Assembly: GCF_041320665.1 (NCBI RefSeq)
Contig: NZ_CP166730.1
Span: 3,596,001 to 3,660,000 of the forward strand
Length of the DNA: 64,000 nucleotides
Reading direction: 5' to 3'
Origin: Comamonas sp. GB3 AK4-5
Lineage (GTDB): Bacteria; Pseudomonadota; Gammaproteobacteria; Burkholderiales; Burkholderiaceae_C
The notes under the pieces were generated by a model that was not told the DNA's origin, did not search any database, and saw only the letters and a list, made by a program, of their open reading frames with translations. Shown here piece by piece: positions 1 through 8,993 of this stretch. Position 1 is the first letter of the stretch. Each line of letters begins with the position of its first letter. Both the position numbers and the translations under genes were made by a program.

Positions 1-158
1 TGGCGGAAATGGCCTGACCAGCCGCTTGGAGACGTTCTCATCCGCAAGAGCCTTCTCTCGGGGAAGAATGAGGTCTAAGTTCATTGTTCTCTGAAAGTTG
101 CATTGAGTGGCTGCCTCCGGACGCTGACTCCATGAGCATCGACAGGCTGCTTGGGGTC

Positions 159-1844
159 GAGGCTGTGTGGAAACTCAAAAACTTCACCGGCATCTCAGCC
201 AATGGGTCAACAAGCTCTTGCATTTCGTGGTGTTGAAGATTTTTTCCCTCAAGAACGACCTGTCCCCTCCCAATCGGGCATCCAACGCCGTTTCTGACTC
301 CAATTTCACCCTTTAAAAGGGCTCACCTGCCTACCAGACGCATTGCAGCCATGGTTCTTGCGAACCCAAGAATTCCAAGCACTCGCTTAAGGTTGTAGGC
401 CAGCACATTCAAGCTCATCTCGGTGCTCACATTCGGCAGCCGCCTGGTTAGGAAGTGCGTGTACCCCATCCAATGCTTGAGCGTGCCGAACACATGCTCC
501 ACCGTCCGCCTTCTCACCATCATGGCGTCAGGCATTTGGTCCAAACGCTGCTGCGCTCGCTCCACGACGTCTTCGTGCTCCCATCGACTGATGCGGCGGT
601 AATCGCTGGGCGTGCACTGGGATTTGATTGGGCATTGTTTGCAAGCGCTGCTCCAGTAGCGTCGCATTTGCAGACCTGCCTCCTCGCGGGTGAAGCGGTA
701 GATGGCCCGCTGTCCTGCGGGGCACTGGTATTCGTCATCTTTCTGGATGTAGATGAAGTCTGAGCGATCGAAGCGGCCTTTGGCACGCGCACCAGATGTA
801 TTGGGCTTGGGAAGAATGGCTGCTACACCAGTGTCTTCGCATGCTTTGATCTGCTCACCACTGTAATAGCCACGGTCCGCAATGGCTTGCAGCTTGCGTT
901 TGCCCATGGCCTTGCGTGCAGCCAGTGCCATGGCAGCAAGAGCACTTCTGTCATGGCCTTGATTGATCACTTCATGGGCGACGATCAGATGATGTTTGGC
1001 ATCTACCGCTACCTGAACGTTATAGGCCACCATGCCAGAGCCTCGGCCACTGGTGGCCATGGATCTGGCATCTGGGTCTGTTGTTGATAGCTGCTTGTCC
1101 GGCTGCTCTTTGAGTTGTTCCTTCACCTCATCGAGTGCCTGCATTTGTTTGCGCAGCAAGGCTATCTTGTCTTGGAGTCGGGTGGTCCGCGCCTCAAGCT
1201 CCGCAGGCTGCGTGCGATCTGCTGTATCCAGATCTGCCAGGTAGCGCTGAATGCTTTCTTCGATCTGCTGTTGGCGCTTGTCAATCTTGCCCAAGGTGAA
1301 GTTCTTGTCACGAGTGTTGACGGCTTTGAACTTGCTGCCATCAATCGCTACCAGAGCCTTGGTAAACAGCTTCAGATCACGACACAGCACTACGAACCGG
1401 CGGCATACATTGCGGATGCCTGCGCCGTTATCTCGACGGAAATCAGCGATTGTTTTGAAGTCAGGTGACAAACGGCCAGTGAGCCACATGAGCTCCACAT
1501 TGCGCTGCGCTTCACGCTCCAGGCAGCGGCTGGATTGGATGCGGTTGAGATACCCGTAGATGTAGACCTTGAGCAGTACCGCAGGGTGATAAGCCGGGCG
1601 ACCTGTGGCTGCAGGTGTTGCCCCATCAAAGCCCATCGAACACAAGTCCAGTTCTTCAACGAACGCATCGACAATGCGCACGGGATTGTCTACACCCACA
1701 AAGTCATCGAGACACTCGGGCAGCAAGGTCACTTGCTCGCGGGCCTGGCCTTCAATGAATCGCTTCATGGGTCACCTCGCTAAAACCGGGTGCTGTGATT
1801 TTAAATTTTGAAGCGTGAGCGGCCAAGCGTTTTCACACAGCCTC
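159..1844 (-). mobile_element. IS1182-family insertion sequence, complete
   Basis: The ends are imperfect inverted repeats: reading inward, GAGGCTGTGTGGAAACTC on the left and GAGGCTGTGTGAAAACGC on the right (16 of 18 identical). The 4-bp sequence GGTC is found directly outside both ends (155-158 and 1845-1848), which fits a 4-bp target duplication. The length of 1686 bp with one transposase gene fits the IS1182 family. About 160 bp of non-coding IS sequence lies downstream of the transposase gene. The element looks intact. Confidence 0.85.
323..1768 (-). CDS. IS1182-family DDE transposase
   Basis: A 481-residue transposase that would cut and join the ends of the surrounding insertion sequence. 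The N-terminal part (about residues 55-110) looks like the DUF772 transposase domain. A DDE-type triad is visible: D143 in AIDGSKFKAVN, D298 in AIADRGYYSG and E424 in RRRTVEHVFG. A cysteine cluster (C349, C376, C379, C385) sits between the second D and the E, as in other IS1182 transposases. A coiled-coil-like charged stretch covers about residues 160-225. The frame is open from ATG to stop and has the usual family length, so the protein is probably functional. Confidence 0.93.
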   Translation of the reverse strand: MKRFIEGQAREQVTLLPECLDDFVGVDNPVRIVDAFVEELDLCSMGFDGATPAATGRPAYHPAVLLKVYIYGYLNRIQSSRCLEREAQRNVELMWLTGRLSPDFKTIADFRRDNGAGIRNVCRRFVVLCRDLKLFTKALVAIDGSKFKAVNTRDKNFTLGKIDKRQQQIEESIQRYLADLDTADRTQPAELEARTTRLQDKIALLRKQMQALDEVKEQLKEQPDKQLSTTDPDARSMATSGRGSGMVAYNVQVAVDAKHHLIVAHEVINQGHDRSALAAMALAARKAMGKRKLQAIADRGYYSGEQIKACEDTGVAAILPKPNTSGARAKGRFDRSDFIYIQKDDEYQCPAGQRAIYRFTREEAGLQMRRYWSSACKQCPIKSQCTPSDYRRISRWEHEDVVERAQQRLDQMPDAMMVRRRTVEHVFGTLKHWMGYTHFLTRRLPNVSTEMSLNVLAYNLKRVLGILGFARTMAAMRLVGR

Positions 1845-1925
1845 GGTCGAAAGCAGCCCCCTCTTGAGCCAGCTGGACTCTCAAGCAAAGATGCACCCTG
1901 CTTCCCCCTGGCCTGGCCCGGTTGT

Positions 1926-2255
1926 CCCCATTCTCCCTGCCCAAGCTTGTGGACAAGCGCCGCCGGGCTCCGGGATAAGTGGCTTAAGCCTTTGTCAGGT
2001 AACGCCTTTCCCATGGCCGCTTATTTTTTAAGCAAACCAGCTTGAGATACCCCATAAGCAGCGCTTTTTGTTCCCTGCCGCCCTGTTTGATGGGCTTGAA
2101 ACGACTTCTTTCCACACCCAGGGGGCAACTTCCTTGGTTTTCCCCAGTTACCCCCATTCCCCGGAGACAAGCTTGTGGACAAGTGCGAATAGCCACCGGG
2201 ATAACTGACTTAAGTGCTTGTCAATATTCAACAAAACACCATGCGCTTAATTTTT
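1926..2255. repeat. Two direct copies of a ~105-bp intergenic sequence
   Basis: This 400-bp gap between the IS and the LysR gene has no convincing gene. It holds two diverged direct copies of one sequence, at 1926-2030 and 2152-2255. Each begins CCCCATT, contains AAGCTTGTGGACAAG, then a CCGGGATAA segment and CTTAAG, and ends CCATG followed by a CGCTTA-plus-T-run. The first 72 positions align without a gap. The second copy runs into the stop codon of the LysR gene. On the minus strand each copy contains TTGTCCACA, one base from a DnaA box, but no origin genes are present. Confidence 0.65.
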
Positions 2256-3222
2256 AGGCAGTCTTGCCTGGCAAGCCCGGCTTGCGCACGGCTTCGGCCC
2301 GCGCCAACAGCCACTGGCTGAACACGCGCAGCGCCGCTGCGGGCTGGGCGCCTTCTGCCAGGGCGGGCGTGACCAGGTAATAGGCCCGGTTGCCGCGCAG
2401 CGGGCGGTCGCAGGCGATCACCAGATCGCCTCGGGCCAGCTCCTGCTCGATCAGCATGGGCGGCATCAAGGCCACGCCCAGGCCCTGGCTGGCGGCCACG
2501 GCCAGCATGGAAAACAGCTCCAGCCGCGCGCCGTCTAGGGCGCGCGGGGCGTCCACCTCCATGGCGTCAAACCACTGCTGCCAGCCATAGGGCCGCGTGC
2601 TTTGCTGCAGCAGCGGCATGCCAGCAATCACGGCCGGGCTCACGGGTTGCCAGGCCCGACCCAAATCACGTTCCTGGGCCGTGGCCAACAACTGGGGGCT
2701 GCATACGGGCAGGGTTTCCTCGTCCATCAGCCACTGGGCCTGCACGCCCGGCCAGTGCGCCACCTGCTCGGGCGTGCCGGCGTACAGCGCGGCGTCAAAG
2801 CCTGTATCGGCAAACAGAAAAGGCCGGGTCTGCACATCGATGTGCACGCGGATATCGGGGTGGGCCTGCAGCAGTTGCGGCAGGCGCGGCAGCAACCAGC
2901 GCGTGGCAAACGTGGGCACGGCCGCCAGATTGATGGTGCCGCCTTCGCCCTGGTGGGCCATCAAGTCCAGGGTGTCGCGCTCCAGGCCCTGCAGCCAGCG
3001 CGCCACCTGCAGGGCATATTGGCGGCCGGCCTCGGTCAGCAGCACGCCATGGCGGGTGCGCTTGAACAGGGGCAGGCCCACAAACTCTTCGAGCGCAATG
3101 ATCTGGCGCGAGACGGCGCTTTGCGTCAGCGCCAGCTCTTGCGCGGCCTTGGTATAACTCTCGTGGCGGGCTGCGGATTCAAAACAGGCCAGGGCCTGGG
3201 TGGAGGGAATGGCACGACGCAT
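2254..3222 (-). CDS. LysR-family regulator (GcvA-like), beside gcdH
   Basis: A 322-residue LysR-type transcription factor. The winged helix-turn-helix is at about residues 5-65 (SYTKAAQELALTQSAVSRQI), followed by an effector-binding domain of the periplasmic-binding fold. The sequence SQWL near the C-terminus and the overall pattern resemble the GcvA subgroup. It is divergent from the glutaryl-CoA dehydrogenase gene, with 339 bp between the starts, the usual layout for a LysR protein controlling its neighbour. From context it probably senses glutarate, glutaryl-CoA or a related lysine-degradation intermediate; the ligand is inference. Confidence 0.88.
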   Translation of the reverse strand: MRRAIPSTQALACFESAARHESYTKAAQELALTQSAVSRQIIALEEFVGLPLFKRTRHGVLLTEAGRQYALQVARWLQGLERDTLDLMAHQGEGGTINLAAVPTFATRWLLPRLPQLLQAHPDIRVHIDVQTRPFLFADTGFDAALYAGTPEQVAHWPGVQAQWLMDEETLPVCSPQLLATAQERDLGRAWQPVSPAVIAGMPLLQQSTRPYGWQQWFDAMEVDAPRALDGARLELFSMLAVAASQGLGVALMPPMLIEQELARGDLVIACDRPLRGNRAYYLVTPALAEGAQPAAALRVFSQWLLARAEAVRKPGLPGKTA

Positions 3223-3444
3223 GCAAAACCTTCATGCAACAAAGCGGATAACGCCTTGCATTAGGCCATATCTGCGGGTTTTCCACATCAATAAATGCGT
3301 TTCACTCATACATGGATGCAATCAAATCGTTTGCCACGCTCTGGCAGCCTGCCTACTATCGTGCCCATGGGTAGCTTGGAGCCCGTTCCGAGCAGCCCGA
3401 GTATTTCCCCGCACCGCACCATGCAACTGGCGCGCCCCTTACCA

Positions 3445-3536
3445 GGGCACCGCGCAAGGGCCGCCCCGCCGCGCTGGTGCCGCCCCCTCCGGCGAAGCCT
3501 GAGAGGGGGGAAGACGCAAAGCGGCTCAGGGGGGTG
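3445..3536 (+). repeat. Dispersed GC-rich intergenic repeat, copy 1
   Basis: The segment upstream of gcdH carries a 38-bp stretch beginning GGGCACCGCGCAAGGGCCGC that recurs exactly at 26279, followed by a C-run/G-run stem and a GCTCAGGGGGG end. It lies in the 339-bp gap between the LysR gene and gcdH and ends about 25 bp before the gcdH start, so it would be inside or just upstream of the gcdH leader. It is not coding in any convincing frame. Confidence 0.75.
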
Positions 3537-3561
3537 TTTTAGATTTCTAGGAGACAACGAC

Positions 3562-4752
3562 ATGGCCAACTTCCAATGGGACGACCCCTTCCACCTCGAC
3601 GAGCAGCTGACCGAAGATGAGCGCATGATCCGCGACGCGGCGCGCAGCTACTGCCAAGACAAGCTGATGCCCCGCGTGCAGTCCATGTTCCGCAACGAGT
3701 CCGTGGACACCTCCATCTTTCGCGAAATGGGTGAGCTGGGCCTGCTGGGCCCCACCATCCCCACCGAATACGGCGGCTCCGGTCTGAACTATGTGAGCTA
3801 CGGCCTGGTGGCCCGCGAGATCGAGCGCGTGGATTCGGGCTACCGCTCCATGGCCTCGGTGCAGTCCTCCCTGGTGATGGTGCCCATCAACGAATTCGGC
3901 ACCGAAGCCCAAAAGCAGAAATACCTGCCCAAGCTGGCCAGCGGTGAATTCATCGGCTGCTTTGGCCTGACCGAGCCCGACCACGGCTCCGACCCCGGCT
4001 CCATGGCCACCCGCGCCTACAAGGTCGACGGCGGCTACAAGCTCAAGGGCAGCAAGATGTGGATCACCAACTCGCCCGTGGCGGACGTGTTCGTGGTCTG
4101 GGCCAAGGAAGTGTCCGAAGGCGGCGCCGTGGGCCAGATTCGCGGCTTCATCCTGGACAAGGGCATGAAGGGCCTGTCGGCCCCCGCCATCCACGGCAAG
4201 GTGGGCCTGCGCGCTTCCATCACCGGTGAGATCGTCATGGACGATGTCTTCGTGCCCGAAGAAAACGCCTTCCCCGAAGTGCGCGGCTTGAAGGGCCCCT
4301 TCACCTGCCTGAACAGCGCCCGCTTCGGCATCGCCTGGGGCGCCATGGGTGCGGCCGAGTTCTGCTGGCACACCGCCCGCCAGTACACGCTGGACCGCAA
4401 GCAGTTTGGCCGCCCCCTGGCTGCCAACCAGCTGATCCAGAAGAAGCTGGCCGATATGCAGACCGAAATCACCCTGGGCCTGCAAGCCGCCCTGCGCGTG
4501 GGCCGCATGAAGGACGAGCACCAGAACGTGGTGGAAATCACCTCCCTCATCAAGCGCAACAACTGCGGCAAGTCGCTGGACATTGCCCGCCTGGCACGCG
4601 ACATGATGGGTGGCAACGGCATCTCCGACGAGTTCGGCGTGGCCCGCCATCTGGTGAACCTGGAAGTGGTGAACACCTATGAAGGTACGCACGATGTGCA
4701 TGCGCTGATCCTCGGCCGCGCACAGACCGGCATCGCAGCTTTTGCTAACTGA
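3562..4752 (+). CDS. gcdH: Glutaryl-CoA dehydrogenase
   Basis: A 396-residue FAD-dependent acyl-CoA dehydrogenase that converts glutaryl-CoA to crotonyl-CoA in lysine, tryptophan and glutarate breakdown. The start at 3562 ([10 protein letters not shown]) follows a good AGGAGA site at about 3549; the longer open frame upstream reads through an intergenic repeat and is rejected. The family signature [14 protein letters not shown] and the C-terminal [17 protein letters not shown] are present; E374 in the latter corresponds to the catalytic base. The EGTHD context is typical of glutaryl-CoA rather than short-chain dehydrogenases. The CoA-transferase downstream supports the assignment. Confidence 0.95.
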   Translation: MANFQWDDPFHLDEQLTEDERMIRDAARSYCQDKLMPRVQSMFRNESVDTSIFREMGELGLLGPTIPTEYGGSGLNYVSYGLVAREIERVDSGYRSMASVQSSLVMVPINEFGTEAQKQKYLPKLASGEFIGCFGLTEPDHGSDPGSMATRAYKVDGGYKLKGSKMWITNSPVADVFVVWAKEVSEGGAVGQIRGFILDKGMKGLSAPAIHGKVGLRASITGEIVMDDVFVPEENAFPEVRGLKGPFTCLNSARFGIAWGAMGAAEFCWHTARQYTLDRKQFGRPLAANQLIQKKLADMQTEITLGLQAALRVGRMKDEHQNVVEITSLIKRNNCGKSLDIARLARDMMGGNGISDEFGVARHLVNLEVVNTYEGTHDVHALILGRAQTGIAAFAN

Positions 4753-5168
4753 GGGCGCGGCGCATACAAGCCCTGATACGTCGTTGTGGAGCCTGGTCGT
4801 AGCGCTGCTACTGCCTGCGGCTCCACGCCTCGTCTCAGAACTTGTCTGCTCCGCTGGACTGTGGTTTCGCTAGCCCAGCCCGTGCATCCGCTGTGCCTGC
4901 CGGTATGACTCCTTCCCCCACCGGGGGAAGGCGGGGATGGGGGCTCACACAGGCCGCGGCCCCCTCCTAACCCTCCCGGGCTCTGCTTGCGCTTGTGGGA
5001 TACAGCAGCCCTGACATCTTCTGGGGCGGCTATTTATTTCATAGCCACCTTAGCGCCGACGCATTGGGTTCCGGATTGATTACGACGCAAAACCCAAGCA
5101 CATAGCGCACAAGCTGCTTCTATTTTTTGAGCGCTCTGGCGCTGCTTTCTCTTTCGGATGGATTGGAT
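4753..5168. other. Intergenic region with repeat fragments, no gene seen
   Basis: This 416-bp gap between gcdH and the CoA-transferase gene holds no credible gene. It contains a short dispersed sequence at 4791-4830 (CCTGGTCGTA, then CTACTGCCTGCGG, then CGCCT) that recurs at 25288-25327. It also has a CCTTCCCCC/GGGGGAAGG palindrome at about 4911-4930. The gap is long for a simple operon, so the CoA-transferase gene may have its own promoter. Confidence 0.5.
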
Positions 5169-6452
5169 ATGAACGCCTCCGTTGCACCCCCCAAAGCCGC
5201 GCTGGCTGGCATCAAGGTGCTGGACCTGTCCCGCGTGCTGGCCGGGCCCTGGGCCACGCAGATGCTGGCCGATCTGGGTGCCGATGTGATCAAGGTCGAA
5301 CGCCCGGTGGCAGGCGACGACACGCGCCACTGGGGGCCTCCGTTTTTGAAGGACGAGGCCGGCAACGACACGCGCGAGGCCAGCTACTTCACGGCCTGCA
5401 ATCGCAACAAGCGCAGCATCACCGTGGACATGGCCCACCCTGAGGGCCAGGCCCTGCTGCGCCGCATGGCCCAGGAAGCCGATGTGGTGGTGGAGAACTT
5501 CAAGGTTGGCGGTCTGGCCCAATACGGCCTGGACTACGACAGCCTCAAGGCCTTGAACCCCAAGCTGATTTACTGCTCCATCACGGGCTTTGGCCAGGAT
5601 GGGCCCTATGCCGAGCGTGCCGGCTACGACCTGATGGTGCAAGCCATGTGCGGGCTGATGAGCATCACCGGCCATGCCGATGGCGAGCCCGGCGGCGGCC
5701 CTTTGAAGGTGGGCGTGGCCGTGGTCGATGTGTTCACCGGGCTCTATGCCAGCAACGCCATCCTGGCCGCGCTCAATGCCCGCGACAACGCGCGCTGCGG
5801 CACAGGCCAGGGCCAGTACATCGACATGGCCTTGCTGGATGTGGGCATGGCCGTGCTGGCCAACCAGGCCGCTGGCTATCTGGCCACCGACAAGGCGCCA
5901 GGCCGCGCCGGCAACATCCACCCCAGTCTGGCGCCCTACCAGGACTTCCAGACCAGCGACGGCAATGTGCTGCTGGCCATTGGCAACGACGGCCAGTTCG
6001 CCCGCTTTTGCGCCGCTGTGGGCCAGCCCGCCTGGGCGCAGGACGCACGCTTTGCCACCAACACCGCCCGCGTGCAGCACCGCAGCGAACTGCTGGCCTT
6101 GATGGTGCCGCTGATGCAAACCCGCGCCACCCAGGCATGGATTGCGCTGTTCGAGGACAAGGCCGTGCCCTGCGGCCCCATCAACACCGTGGCCCAGGCC
6201 TTTGATGATCCGCAAGTCAAGGCCCGAGGCATCCGCATGGAGCTGGCCTGCGACAGCACGCAGACCAACGCCGAAACAGGCAGCAAGCGGGCCACGATAG
6301 CCACCGTGGCCAGCCCCATGCGCCTGTCCGCCACCCCCGTGACCTACCGCCACGCCCCACCGGCCCTGGGCCAGCACACCGATGCGGTGCTGGCCGAGAT
6401 GGGCCTGGGCAGGGAGCAGATCGCCGCACTCAGAGCCCAGCACGCCATCTGA
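5169..6452 (+). CDS. Class III CoA-transferase, probably succinyl-CoA:glutarate CoA-transferase
   Basis: A 427-residue family III (CaiB/BaiF) CoA-transferase. The start chosen is ATG 5169 (MNASVAPPKAALAG); an in-frame TTG at 5127 would add 14 residues with no family match. The opening ALAGIKVLDLSRVLAGPWAT is the classic family N-terminus, and D154 in AGYDLMVQAMCG is the expected catalytic aspartate. Beside gcdH and a LysR gene the likely job is to make glutaryl-CoA from glutarate with succinyl-CoA as donor, as SUGCT does in mammals. The substrate is inferred from context; the fold and chemistry are secure. Confidence 0.88.
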   Translation: MNASVAPPKAALAGIKVLDLSRVLAGPWATQMLADLGADVIKVERPVAGDDTRHWGPPFLKDEAGNDTREASYFTACNRNKRSITVDMAHPEGQALLRRMAQEADVVVENFKVGGLAQYGLDYDSLKALNPKLIYCSITGFGQDGPYAERAGYDLMVQAMCGLMSITGHADGEPGGGPLKVGVAVVDVFTGLYASNAILAALNARDNARCGTGQGQYIDMALLDVGMAVLANQAAGYLATDKAPGRAGNIHPSLAPYQDFQTSDGNVLLAIGNDGQFARFCAAVGQPAWAQDARFATNTARVQHRSELLALMVPLMQTRATQAWIALFEDKAVPCGPINTVAQAFDDPQVKARGIRMELACDSTQTNAETGSKRATIATVASPMRLSATPVTYRHAPPALGQHTDAVLAEMGLGREQIAALRAQHAI

Positions 6453-6567
6453 CCGCGCCGGCCGCGCTGAGCCAAGCCGATGCGGATGTGGACGGCATTC
6501 ACCGCAGCGGCATGAAACTCCGATTTAAAAGACCTTCGCAGCATATTCATGCGCGAGGGTTTTCTGC

Positions 6568-6581
6568 ATTATCAAGATAAT
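6568..6581. promoter_or_regulatory. Palindrome upstream of Bug receptor gene
   Basis: ATTATCAAGATAAT is a 14-bp perfect inverted repeat about 120 bp before the Bug gene start, in an AT-rich stretch that stands out from its surroundings. It could be an operator; no specific regulator can be named. Confidence 0.3.
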
Positions 6582-6703
6582 CAAACTACCGAGTGTTACA
6601 AGGGAAAACACCGAATAAAAAGTAATTTTCCAGGCTGGCAAATATAAAGCGCCCCACCTAATATCCGTGGCGTTTGACCACAACACAAAACGGAGATGAC
6701 AAC

Positions 6704-7669
6704 ATGATTCGTCGCAGCCTGCTCGCACTGGGCATCCTCGCCGCCTTTGGCACCGCAGCACAAGCCCAAAACTACCCCACCAAGCCCATCAAGCTGCTGG
6801 TGCCCTTTGCCGCCGGCGGCACCACCGACCTGGTGGCCCGGGTGATTGCAGACCCCCTGGGCCGCGAGCTGGGCCAGCCCGTGATCGTGGAAAACCGTGG
6901 CGGTGGCGGCGGTGCCATCGGTGCAGCCGAAACCGCCCGCGCCCCGGCCGATGGCTACAACCTGGGCATTGCCACCGTGTCCACCACGGCCACCAACCCG
7001 GCCATCAACCCCAAGATTCCCTACAACGTGTTCACCGATTTCACGCCCATCGTGAACATCGCCGCCACGCCCAATGTGATTGCCGCCAACCCCAAGTTTG
7101 TCGGCAAGGACTACAAGGCCTTCCTGGAAGAGGTCAAGAAGAACCCCAACAAATACTCCTACGGCACACCCGGCACCGGCTCCATCGGTCACCTGATGAT
7201 GGAAATGTTCATGCTGGACACCGGCACCCAGATGCTGCACGTGCCCTACCGCGGCTCGGGCCCTGCCATCAACGACGCCGTGGCCGGCCAGATCCCGCTG
7301 CTGTTCGACAACTTCCCCTCCACCTTGCCCTTTGTGAAGGAAAAGCGCTTGGTGGCCCTGGTGGTGGCTGCGCCCCAGCGCCTGGCCGTGCTGCCCGATG
7401 TGCCCACGCTGGCCGAAGTCGGTCTGCCCGGTGTGAACCGCATGGCCTATTACGGCGTGGTCGGCCCCAAGAACATGCCCAAGGAGATCGTCACCAAGAT
7501 CAACGCCGCCGTGCACAAGGTGCTGCAGGACCCGGCCGTGCGCAAGCGCATCGAGGACACCGGTTCGCTGATCGTGGCCGGCACGCCCGAGAAGTTCGCT
7601 GCCGAAATCAAGGCCGAATACACGGCCTACAAAACCGTGGTCGACAAGCAAAAGCTGACCATGGAGTAA
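6704..7669 (+). CDS. Bug/TctC-family periplasmic solute receptor
   Basis: A 321-residue tripartite-tricarboxylate-type (Bug) binding protein. The start is ATG 6704 after CGGAGA; an upstream in-frame ATG at 6674 lacks a site and would spoil the signal peptide. The signal peptide ends AAQA|QNYP at residues 21/22. Family hallmarks follow: PIKLLVPFAAGGTTD, ENRGGGGG and the PYRGSGPAINDAV segment. No TctA/TctB membrane genes are adjacent, which is common for the expanded Bug sets of Burkholderiales. Its place after gcdH and the CoA-transferase suggests a dicarboxylate such as glutarate as ligand, an inference. Confidence 0.9.
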   Translation: MIRRSLLALGILAAFGTAAQAQNYPTKPIKLLVPFAAGGTTDLVARVIADPLGRELGQPVIVENRGGGGGAIGAAETARAPADGYNLGIATVSTTATNPAINPKIPYNVFTDFTPIVNIAATPNVIAANPKFVGKDYKAFLEEVKKNPNKYSYGTPGTGSIGHLMMEMFMLDTGTQMLHVPYRGSGPAINDAVAGQIPLLFDNFPSTLPFVKEKRLVALVVAAPQRLAVLPDVPTLAEVGLPGVNRMAYYGVVGPKNMPKEIVTKINAAVHKVLQDPAVRKRIEDTGSLIVAGTPEKFAAEIKAEYTAYKTVVDKQKLTME

Positions 7670-7693
7670 ATAGCCTTCCGGCTTGAATACCCC

Positions 7694-7717
7694 AACCCCG
7701 CCATGCGGGGTTTTTTA
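7694..7717 (+). terminator. Rho-independent terminator after Bug gene
   Basis: AACCCCGC / GCGGGGTT stem of 8 bp with a CAT loop, followed by a run of T, 25 bp after the Bug stop codon. It closes the glutarate-locus transcript. Confidence 0.88.
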
Positions 7718-7761
7718 TTGGCTGGGCCCTATAAAAGAGGGAATGCATGAGTTTGAAATGG

Positions 7762-7777
7762 TTTGATAAATATCAAA
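7762..7777. promoter_or_regulatory. Orphan 16-bp palindrome
   Basis: TTTGATAAATATCAAA is a perfect inverted repeat (7-bp arms, AA centre) in the gap between two gene 3' ends, where no start codon is near. It looks like an operator but has no obvious promoter to control. Confidence 0.3.
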
Positions 7778-7842
7778 TCACTAAACCCTGCTGAATATCC
7801 GAGCTCTGCCGAATGGGCCGATATTCATTCAACGCCCATGCT

Positions 7843-8907
7843 TCAAACCGACACCGGTTTCACCGCAGAAGGCTTGAGGCCAAAACACTGGCGAAAAGCC
7901 GCCGAAAAATGCGTGCTGCTGCGGTAGCCGGCCAGCTGCGCGGCCTGGGCCACGGACATTCGCCCCTGCTCCAGCGCCGTGCGCGCACGCTGCAGGCGTT
8001 GCTGGCGCACAAAGCGCCCCAGGCTCTGCCCATCCGCCACCGCCGGGAAATGCCGCTGCAAATGGGCCAGGCTCATGCCGGCATGCTGGGCAATGGCGGG
8101 CAGGTCCATGCCATCGGCGGCGGGCGTTGCCAGCCAGTCGCGCAATGCGGCCAGGCGCAGCTGCTGGCGTGCGCCCGTAGGCCGCTGCCCCAATGCATGG
8201 CCGCCTGCGCCATGGGTTGTGCCCCTCCCGCCTGCCTGCCCCTCCACCGGCGCGCCCAGGCTGCCCAATGTCTCCAGCGCCTCCAGCGCGATCTCCAGGC
8301 AGCGGCTCTGATACCACAGGCGCTGCAAATGGGCGGGCAGCACACGCCCCCTGTGCAGCTGGTCCGCCAGCGCCAGGGCCCGTGCCGAGGGCTGCCAGGG
8401 CGCCTGGGCCAGGTGTTTGGCCATGAAGTCCCGCACCGCCCCCTCCAGCACACCGGCCTGCTCCAGCCACTGCGGCGTCAAGGTCAGCACCAGCTTGCGC
8501 TCGCGCCGCCCTTCGCGCCACTGACGCATAAAGCGGTCGGTATGCGCCAGCGCCACCATGGCCCCGCATTGCGCCGGCACGGCAGCACGCAGATGCAGGC
8601 GCAGATCGCCGTAGAACAGCTCGGTCTCCCCTTCCAGCAGCAGCGCGATCTTGATGCCCGGGTACAGCAGATTCGAGGTGCGCATGGTGCACAGGTCCTG
8701 CACCGTGGTGCGGTAAAGCACCATGCCTGGCTGCACCGTCATCACCTCCATCTGCCCCAGCAGCACATCGGTGGCCGGCGTCACTCCCAGGTCGCCCACG
8801 ATGTACTCCTCCCCCATGGGGTGGAGTGAGCGCTCTATATCCAGCACCTGCAGCTTGCGGCGCAGGCCTGCGTCAGAACCAGTGTTTTTGGAGCGAAATT
8901 CAGACAT
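7843..8907 (-). CDS. AraC-family regulator of the siderophore locus
   Basis: A 354-residue AraC/XylS-type activator. The DNA-binding part is at about residues 255-350, with two helix-turn-helix segments (MDLPAIAQHAGMSLAHLQRH and MSVAQAAQLAGYRSSTHFSA) and the family ending FSAAFRQCFGLKPS. The N-terminal ~230 residues resemble the sensor part of PchR-like iron-uptake regulators. It is divergent from the TonB receptor gene with 86 bp between starts and a Fur-like site in the gap, the arrangement seen when an AraC protein senses the ferri-siderophore and activates its receptor gene. The precise inducer is inference. Confidence 0.88.
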   Translation of the reverse strand: MSEFRSKNTGSDAGLRRKLQVLDIERSLHPMGEEYIVGDLGVTPATDVLLGQMEVMTVQPGMVLYRTTVQDLCTMRTSNLLYPGIKIALLLEGETELFYGDLRLHLRAAVPAQCGAMVALAHTDRFMRQWREGRRERKLVLTLTPQWLEQAGVLEGAVRDFMAKHLAQAPWQPSARALALADQLHRGRVLPAHLQRLWYQSRCLEIALEALETLGSLGAPVEGQAGGRGTTHGAGGHALGQRPTGARQQLRLAALRDWLATPAADGMDLPAIAQHAGMSLAHLQRHFPAVADGQSLGRFVRQQRLQRARTALEQGRMSVAQAAQLAGYRSSTHFSAAFRQCFGLKPSAVKPVSV

Positions 8908-8947
8908 GCAGCAGCATCTAGGTCAGAGCAGAAAATGGCGAGTAAAT

Positions 8948-8966
8948 AAAATCGATTCTCATTTAA
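8948..8966. promoter_or_regulatory. Candidate Fur-binding site
   Basis: AAAATCGATTCTCATTTAA lies 28 bp before the TonB receptor start, in the gap shared with the AraC gene. The GATTCTCATT core matches one half of betaproteobacterial Fur boxes; the outer left part is a poor match. Iron repression of both divergent genes is inferred. Confidence 0.45.
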
Positions 8967-8993
8967 ACACATGCCAGCCGGCGTTTTTCCGTC

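Noticed and set aside
38..223. A 61-codon minus-strand frame at the window start
   Set aside because: It crosses the left end of the IS1182 element, so it cannot be an original gene; no recognisable product.
1926..2255. Possible replication origin because of DnaA-box-like TTGTCCACA
   Set aside because: Only two near-matches, no dnaA, dnaN, rpmH or gyrB nearby, and no AT-rich unwinding region.
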